This document shows positions 57,785-64,000 of a stretch of DNA of 64,000 nt, piece by piece (position 1 is the stretch's first letter; every line of letters begins with the position of its first letter). The notes beneath the pieces were generated by a model. That model saw only the letters and a list, made by a program, of their open reading frames with translations, was not told the origin of the DNA and did no database searches. This stretch comes from Kudoa neothunni (taxonomy: Eukaryota > Cnidaria), in assembly GCA_964304625.1 (NCBI GenBank), contig OZ199839.1:4836001-4900000 (forward strand), written 5' to 3'. A program made the position numbers and the translations under genes.

Positions 57785-60208
57785 TATATCTAGAAATCAT
57801 ATAATGGAAAATATTTTTTCCCAATGTTAAATTTTTCGGGTCGAAGAGGTTAAATATCAAATCATTAAGAAATGAAGATTTAGTCCTATACGATTCCAGT
57901 CCTAAAGATGTTAAGCGTATAATCATTTTTTCTACTCCCCAAAACCTTATGCATATGAATAATGCCGAAGTTTGGATATCGGATGGAACGTTCAACGTGG
58001 TGCCAAGAGAATTCTCACAATTATACATTATTCATGGGAGGATATAGGACAAGGATTTTCCACTTATTTATGTATTAATGGCAAATAGAACAGAAGCCAT
58101 GTATACCAAAGTTTTATCCATTCTCAAGGATAATAAAGTGAAGTTTCCCAAATTTTGGATAATAGACTTTAAGCTCAAAGTATTCAATGCTTATAAAAAA
58201 GCATCAAAAGAAACAAACATCCATCAAATTTTGCCCTTTCCATTTTGAACAATGTACTTGGAGATAAATACAAAAAGAAGGAATTACGAAACTATATGAA
58301 GAAAACGTTGATTTCAAAACATATATCAGATGTTTCCTATCTCTAGACTTCGTTTTAATAAAATTTGTTCGCCAGGAGTTTACCAAACTGAAAAATAACG
58401 GAAATAAGCTCGGTGATGTCAATTTGGCATCGTTTATAACCTATTTCAAAAACAACTTCATAAATTATTCAAAATTCTCAACAGAAGGTTGGGGTTATAG
58501 TTCAGTTCCTCTTCCTTCGGCGCCCGCCGGTTGTCAGTCGTCGGTAATAATCGAGTTCCAGCTGCTTGCATTTTCCGGATTATGCTTCCTGCAATCGTCA
58601 CTTACAAAAATTTAGATAACCTAAGTTTTGAAGACTTGCGTTACTTCAAGGATCATCCTGAAGATTTAATTATTTTTTTTCCAGCAACTTGACTTGTTAC
58701 CAACATCAATGGTTTGTTCCTGTGGAGGTCAAATGAAACTTTCTCTGTATCAACTTTTAAAGATTTTATATTTTTGGAGTGTGGGAGCGATAGAACAATC
58801 TTTCTTAATGAAAGAATGCCGTATTAATTCTTCCGTCACTATTGTGGATTTAAAAAATTTTATACGTGACATTTGTTTGAGTCACTCCATTCGTAACCCA
58901 AACAAAGTTGGTGGCATTAGCGTAAAAGTCCAGTTAGACGAAAGTTAAATCTGTAAGAGGAAGTTTGGGGTTGGTAGAATCCTACAAAATCAAAGTCTAT
59001 GGATAGTTGGTGGTGTGGATGAGGATGGAAGAGTCTTTATGGCGTAAACCAAAAAGAGAGACACTCCCACTCTTGAAAATATTATTATCACTCATGTTGA
59101 GAGGGGATCTATTATACATACAGATGGATGGCCTGCCTATAGCTCACTCGCTGAGCTTGGTTATGAATACAGTCATGAGACAGTAATTCATGATAGGGAG
59201 TTTGTCTCGTTAACAGGAGTCCACACCAATCGAATAAAAAAGGAAATGATCGCTTCCTATATCGCCGAATGGATATTTAAAAGACTCCACAGGAAGCGTG
59301 TTCTTTCTAATGTTTTAGATTCAATTAAACTTATTTATATTGTGTATGTTTTGTTTTATTGTAAAAATTTATATAATTATGTCTTTTTCCAATCGTCAAT
59401 GAATTTACATCTATAGTAAATTACGGTATTGTTAAGTTTATTTTAATTAGTGTTAAGTGTTAACATATTATCCTTTAGAATGATTATGAACATATTTATC
59501 AAATAATTTAAAAAATTTTATCAAATGGCAAAATCTTCCAACAATTAAGTTAAAAGACAGATTATTTTACATTAACATAGGCTCATTGGGATATAATTAA
59601 AAAAGAAACGGCATGATAAGTGATTTTTATTCATCTAAAAACTATTAAAGTTATATTAAGATACAAATCTTGTGAGTCGACATATTTCTTTATTTTATAA
59701 ATTTTTGTAAAAAGGACATGTTGTAAAGTATGAAAAATATTTGCTATTTACCTGGAAAATGTAATCATATTTTAGGCTTTGTAACGTTATATCTATCAAC
59801 TGTTTAATTACGTCTAACTAAAGTAAACTAGATTTTATTGGGTTTATATGTTATGAAACGTGACCCGATTATTACCGATGGTGCTCAACCGGCGGGCGCC
59901 GAGGGGGGAGGGACTGAACTTTAACCGAAAGTTGGAATGCTATCGATCGTGTTATCGATGGAATAAACCATATTTCAAATTCAGCAGAAGCGTTTAACTG
60001 TCATTTTCATAATCGATTTGACCCGACCATGCCTACTTGCAACACATTTATTGAAGTATTGAAAGAAGCTCAGAGTAATACTGAACAAGATATTCAATAT
60101 CGCATGTGCAATCCAAATTTCATCTTATCTGAAAAACATCATGTTCTGAAAATGGAAAAAATTAAGGACGTCTTAATTATGAGAAATATTACGATACGTA
60201 TTATTTAG
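57785..60208 (+). mobile_element. MULE (Mutator-like) transposase split by a Merlin insertion
   Basis: The left part (57785-58492) reads VWISDGTFNVVPREFSQLYI, the first catalytic Asp block of MULE transposases. It is followed by IHGRI, FPLIYVLMANRTEAMYTKVL, FWIIDFKLKVFNAYKKA (second Asp) and a degenerate FHF region. The right part (59936-60208) reads AIDRVIDGINHISNSAEAFN, HFHNRFDPTMPTCNTFIEVL and KEAQSNTEQDI, the C-terminal MULE region. Between them lies a complete Merlin element. Across the insertion point the frame is continuous through the target sequence (STEGW then NAIDRV). Other stops and frameshifts show the MULE was already decaying or has decayed since. Confidence 0.8.
58493..59926 (+). 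mobile_element. Merlin element inserted in the MULE
   Basis: Terminal inverted repeats of about 65 bp begin GGTTATAGTTCAGTTCCTC at 58493 and, inverted, GGTTAAAGTTCAGTCCCTC at 59926. Both continue through TCGGCGCCCGCCGGTTG and CGGTAATAATCG. The flanks GAAGGTTGG (58484-58492) and GAAAGTTGG (59927-59935) are a 9-bp target duplication with one change, fitting the Merlin family. The transposase (about 58620-59340) shows CSCGGQMKL (zinc ribbon), VKVQLDES (first Asp), CKRKFGVGRILQNQSLWIVG, THVERGSIIHTDGWPAYSSL (second Asp) and GVHTNRI. A few stops break it, and the trailing 500 bp is AT-rich non-coding. Confidence 0.9.
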
Positions 60209-60379
60209 AGCTATTTCCTGTATGTATAATTGGAAGCTACGCGAGAATTATATTTTATAATTAAATTAACTTTCATCTACAAATATGCTTTTCAGTTTGC
60301 TTTATATATTCGTGCATTTATAATTGAACGCCAATTTTGCGTGCGCAGTCGGCGAAATTATAAAGAGTGAAAATAAACA

Positions 60380-60418
60380 TTTGATTCTGTGAAGTTAGCG
60401 CTATTTTTAAAATGCACT
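60380..60418 (+). repeat. Dispersed repeat B (copy 2)
   Basis: Second copy of the 51581-51624 repeat; the hAT MITE inserted immediately after it. Confidence 0.5.
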
Positions 60419-60422
60419 AGAG

Positions 60423-61102
60423 CAGTGTTTCCCAACCTTTTTATCTATCGGGCCGCGCCCTCACTTTTTCCTGAAAAAAAATTCCGCGCCCCATTCTTTC
60501 CAATATATTGATTTTTTTACTCAAACTGTTGATAATTTGGAATAAAGCTTCCTATCACATTAAAATTTAAAAGAAATTAATATGTATATTTCTTTTCTCA
60601 TTAAAATTAAAATGTGTTCGACCAGTTCTAACTTAATTTATCGATGGACCTTAAAAATTAACATCTTTAGTTCTTCATTCCGTCAAAAACAGTGTCAAAT
60701 GAAACTCGTGGTAATCCAACCTTCGTTAGGAAAAAGTGCCGTATGTACGGGACTAATAAACAGAAAATAAATAATATGGATACAAAATTAATCAATGTTA
60801 TATTAGGTTTAATGCAAAAAAAGGCATATACGATTCTAAATGAGACAAGATTTAGATTCAAACCATTCTTATTCTATTTGGGTGATAGACACGCTAAATA
60901 TTATTATTAATTTTTTTATAATTAGTCATTGCTTTTTGTATTTTTTATGATAGTCGTCACTTTAAATAAGCGATATCGAAAATCGCAAAATTGACCTCAA
61001 AGTACGACCTTACTACTCAATTATTTCACCATTTTCCGCGTCTCACGAGAGCGGTTCATTAAACGTTCAAAAATTTCCATGCCCCACCAGTGGAAAACAC
61101 TG
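60423..61102. mobile_element. Non-autonomous hAT element (MITE), 680 bp
   Basis: The left end CAGTGTTTCCCAACC and right end GGAAAACACTG are inverted repeats of hAT type. The flanking 8-bp CACTAGAG is present exactly at 60415-60422 and 61103-61110. No transposase is encoded; the small open frames inside are chance. Subterminal GGGCCGCGCCCTCA and CCGCGCCCCATT at the left match GCCCCACC near the right. The perfect duplication suggests a recent insertion. Confidence 0.92.
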
Positions 61103-61110
61103 CACTAGAG

Positions 61111-61475
61111 GAACATATCACGGGTTAGTTTAATATTAAAGTTAACCATCTGTGAGCCTTCATACTAGCTTTCAACATCGGAATTATATTCTATTATTCG
61201 AAGCTTGGAGAAATTCTAAACTTTTAGAGGTTTAAAAATTCACAACGCTCAATCTTTAAAACTTTAATCACACTATATGCAAATAACAGGATGCAGCACT
61301 TATTATTTATTCCATCTTGATTATGACGCGCGTAAAATAATTTTTTGATGTCATAATTTTAATATAGGGCCAATGGAAAAAATCGCCCCATAAAGAAAAG
61401 TTCACTTTATCTGAAATATATTTAGTGAAGATCTAAAAATATGTCATATGACAGAGTTTTATTTGACGGAAGGAG
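61111..61475. other. 3' flank of NAXD, no gene recognised
   Basis: AT-rich spacer between the hAT MITE and the NAXD stop codon. Confidence 0.5.
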
Positions 61476-62616
61476 TTAATCAACAATTTTTAAGAGACGT
61501 TGGATGTAGCTAGGAATATCGCTGATCATATCTGTGGCGGACATACTAATGCCAAGAGTGTTATATGTGTCGGCGGCTAGGTACTTCACAAAGTTTGTTG
61601 CAACTATGCTCGCATTTAGCACTGAACTCTCTGGTGGACCTGCATCGTGAGACCAGAATAGACACACTGACAGACACCCGGCAAGTATATCCCCTTGACC
61701 ACCACAGCGTTTAGGGCATTGTGTTTCAACAGCAGTAAGATCATAGACTGTGTAAATATTTTAACAGAATGAAACAAAACATAATAGACTACCTTCATGG
61801 CCATTAGAAAAAAAATCATGGTCACCTTTCACTACGACATTGCATTTGATAAGATTAGCCAATTTTTTGATGGAATCCGAGTCCACTTCTTTTAATTCAA
61901 AATATTCCAACAACCTGAGACATTCTATTTTGTTTGGGGTTAAAACCACATTCGAATGAATGTCAGAATTTTTGCTAATGAGGATGCTCATCAATGATTG
62001 TTCTTTCACGAGCATCCACAAAATATCCGCATCAAGAACAAGATGTTTCTCGCATTTTAAACAGTTGACAATGATTCTCTTTAAGTTTCAGTCAGATCTG
62101 AATAAACTACTTCAAATTACATAAAGTAGCATTGCGTCGACCCCTTCTCGACCAAGACCAGGTCCAATAACTATCGAATGACACTTATCCACTATTGCAA
62201 TAACTTTAGCAAAGTGTTCATCGCAATGTCTATTTTTTGATTTAGCTCCTTCATAACGAGTAAAATTTACAGATAAGGACAAACCATCAATTCGGGGCTA
62301 TACGACTTTATGACAGTAGCAGCACTGGGAGGACAAATCACATAAGCCAAATCAGCACCCTTATATCCACCGCGTAAAAAACATAAATTGTTGAACCAAA
62401 ATACCAGCTTTAGTGAACTAATAGCCGAAAAGTATACTGCGCCCGTGTATCTAAAAATTATTAGGCCTATTCTTGAATGATAATAATTTACAAGTCACTC
62501 CCGCCTATCACACACATCTTTCCAAGACAGCCTTTGTAATGTTCAAACGATGCTTGTGGGTATATATGTTTAAATATTTTCCCAAACTGTTTGAATGACA
62601 GTGTCGACGATGCCAT
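61476..62616 (-). CDS. NAXD: ATP-dependent (S)-NAD(P)H-hydrate dehydratase
   Basis: A multi-exon minus-strand gene runs from [18 protein letters not shown] at 62616 to a stop at 61476. The enzyme uses ATP to convert damaged S-NAD(P)HX back to NAD(P)H. Family blocks in order are [13 protein letters not shown] (human GRIGVVGG), [16 protein letters not shown] joined to [67 protein letters not shown], and [18 protein letters not shown], the catalytic/ATP motif (human CGGQGDLLSGSL). The protein ends TSDM-like [13 protein letters not shown]. Introns are short (a 56-nt one precedes the GGQGD exon). No clear mitochondrial presequence is seen with this start; the frame is open upstream to 62697, so a longer N-terminus is possible. 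Confidence 0.93.
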
Positions 62617-64000
62617 TTTTAACTTATCAACACTTTGCGTACGCGTGTTTTTGGCTTTATATTCTTGTTTAGATGAAGAAAGATTAAAGTCTCCCACGTC
62701 TTATTTGAGGTGATAATATTGTGATTGTAAGAATTTCGCTATTACATGCAACACACCGCTTTTTTTATTGTAATAATTAAATATATAATTAATAATAATG
62801 GTGAAGGTACAACGATGTTTTCAAGTCCCTACTTGATTATTATTATTATTATTGATTAATATTGTTAGGTAGTTAAGAGTAACACATTAGTACCGTCACT
62901 AGTCCATCGGTTTTTCAGCTGGGCTATTAACTATTCGCTCACCTTTTATATGGAAAAATTATTCATCAAACCTCTATTTTAACATTTAAATATTGTGGAG
63001 ACAAAATCCCATAATAAACATCAAATCAATATATTCACCACATAAAACTAAAAATTGGGGACACTATATTTAGTTTTGTCTAGGTTATAATAAATAAAAA
63101 ACATCAAAAAACCAACTCTGGAGATGCACTGTAAGAACCAGTAAAGGGCGAGTAAAAACAAATAAGATAGTCTCTATTTGCACCAGGGCGTCCACTGCTT
63201 GGGTTATTGGTTTTTTTCATTTTTCTTTAAAATCTTGGGTTTTAATTAAAAACTTGTAAACATCGAATAATAACACAAATTTTATTATGTGCGACATTAA
63301 TATTTATATTTATAATAACGTATCCTACTCAGATTATATCTGCAGGGTTTAAACATACACGATATTGAACGACAGCACAATTGTTCAATTAACATTGTCG
63401 CACATTATTAGAAAATTTAGCGTTATTTCAAAATATATCTTGAACTATGAATTAATTAATTCATTGTGAGAATATTGATCTATACTAGACATTAAGTTTG
63501 AATGAGTGTTCGCGCCAATAAATTGCAATAATACGACGATCAATTTAAATTTAATATCTGTAGACGTATTTGAAGGCTCAGAAGATGATTAAAAATTTTA
63601 ATAGATATGATTCTATTTTTTATTATACTTTAGACTGGCGTTTTTGTCGACCTTGGGTTTTTTCTAAAATCCCGCTGGCAGCCCTGATTTGCACTCCCTC
63701 GGTGCATGTGCGGCTGATTAGAGCATTACCTTTATATGTACTTTTACTCTCATGTTAGTCATTTCAAATTAATAATAATAGCTGCGAACGTCAAATAACA
63801 TTTTTTTAATTGACTTTTAAAAGCGTACGTCAATTATTTGCTATCGTAATAATTATAGTCATATTTACTCCATAAAACAAGTTTATGCCAACTTTCATGT
63901 ATTATAAATAAAAAAATGATAAAACAATAAATAAAAGAAAAACTTATGTGAATATATCTTTGTGCCGTTTATTAGTTTTGCGCGTAATGAGTTCAGAAGG
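62617..64000. other. Right end of window, no gene recognised
   Basis: AT-rich sequence with a short TTA/TTAT microsatellite near 62835-62855. A slightly GC-richer segment lies at 63121-63200 (AACCAGTAAAGGGCGAG). No coding pattern was found on either strand. Confidence 0.45.

Noticed and set aside
62835-62860. TTA/TTAT tandem tract as a CRISPR-like or regulatory repeat
   Set aside because: A simple microsatellite without spacers.

Overview
This is an AT-rich animal-type nuclear sequence with very compact host genes set among many DNA transposons. The host genes carry spliceosomal GT..AG introns that are almost all 26-90 nt long. They encode conserved eukaryotic proteins, including two mitochondrial ones (ribosomal protein bL28m and stomatin-like 2), an ER chaperone and an endosomal Na+/H+ exchanger. 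Tiny introns, high AT, Churchill genes and abundant Merlin (ISXO2-like), piggyBac, Tigger/pogo and hAT copies would suit a reduced parasitic metazoan. A myxozoan cnidarian is my best guess, at low confidence; nothing in the window proves it. I recognised no retrovirus-like, LTR, Polinton or LINE element.

Layout. 1-7850: two copies of a ~1.5-1.7 kb repeat in opposite orientation enclose three host genes: a 106-aa coiled-coil protein (+), MRPL28 (-) and a short HORMA-only ATG13 (+). 7.9-12.9 kb: repeats, a piggyBac relic and STOML2 (11 exons, -). 12.9-14.8 kb: two diverged tandem CHURC1 genes (+). 15-20 kb: a decayed piggyBac and two hAT transposases facing a 200-N assembly gap. 20.5-23.3 kb: an SLC9A6/7/9-type exchanger (-). 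25.4 kb: a single 5S rRNA gene. 26-34 kb: a nearly intact piggyBac, then a Tigger shell holding a second piggyBac. 34.4-37.5 kb: Merlin and nested Tiggers. 38.6-42.3 kb: the ER chaperone HYOU1/GRP170 (-), whose KDEL signal appears only after splicing a terminal intron. 43.2-48.7 kb: a Tigger graveyard. 49.7-50.3 kb: riboflavin kinase (+). 52-60 kb: Merlin, hAT, a tRNA-derived SINE, and a MULE split by a Merlin with a 9-bp target duplication. 60.4-61.1 kb: a hAT MITE with an exact 8-bp duplication. 61.5-62.6 kb: NAD(P)HX dehydratase (-).

The host genes form no operon or pathway cluster. RFK (flavin cofactor) and NAXD (nicotinamide cofactor repair) are both cofactor enzymes but lie 11 kb apart on opposite strands. 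Gene models were built by hand by choosing splice sites that restore frame and alignment to remembered human homologues. MRPL28, ATG13, STOML2, CHURC1, RFK and the coiled-coil gene close with totals divisible by three. The exchanger and HYOU1 each have one unresolved junction.
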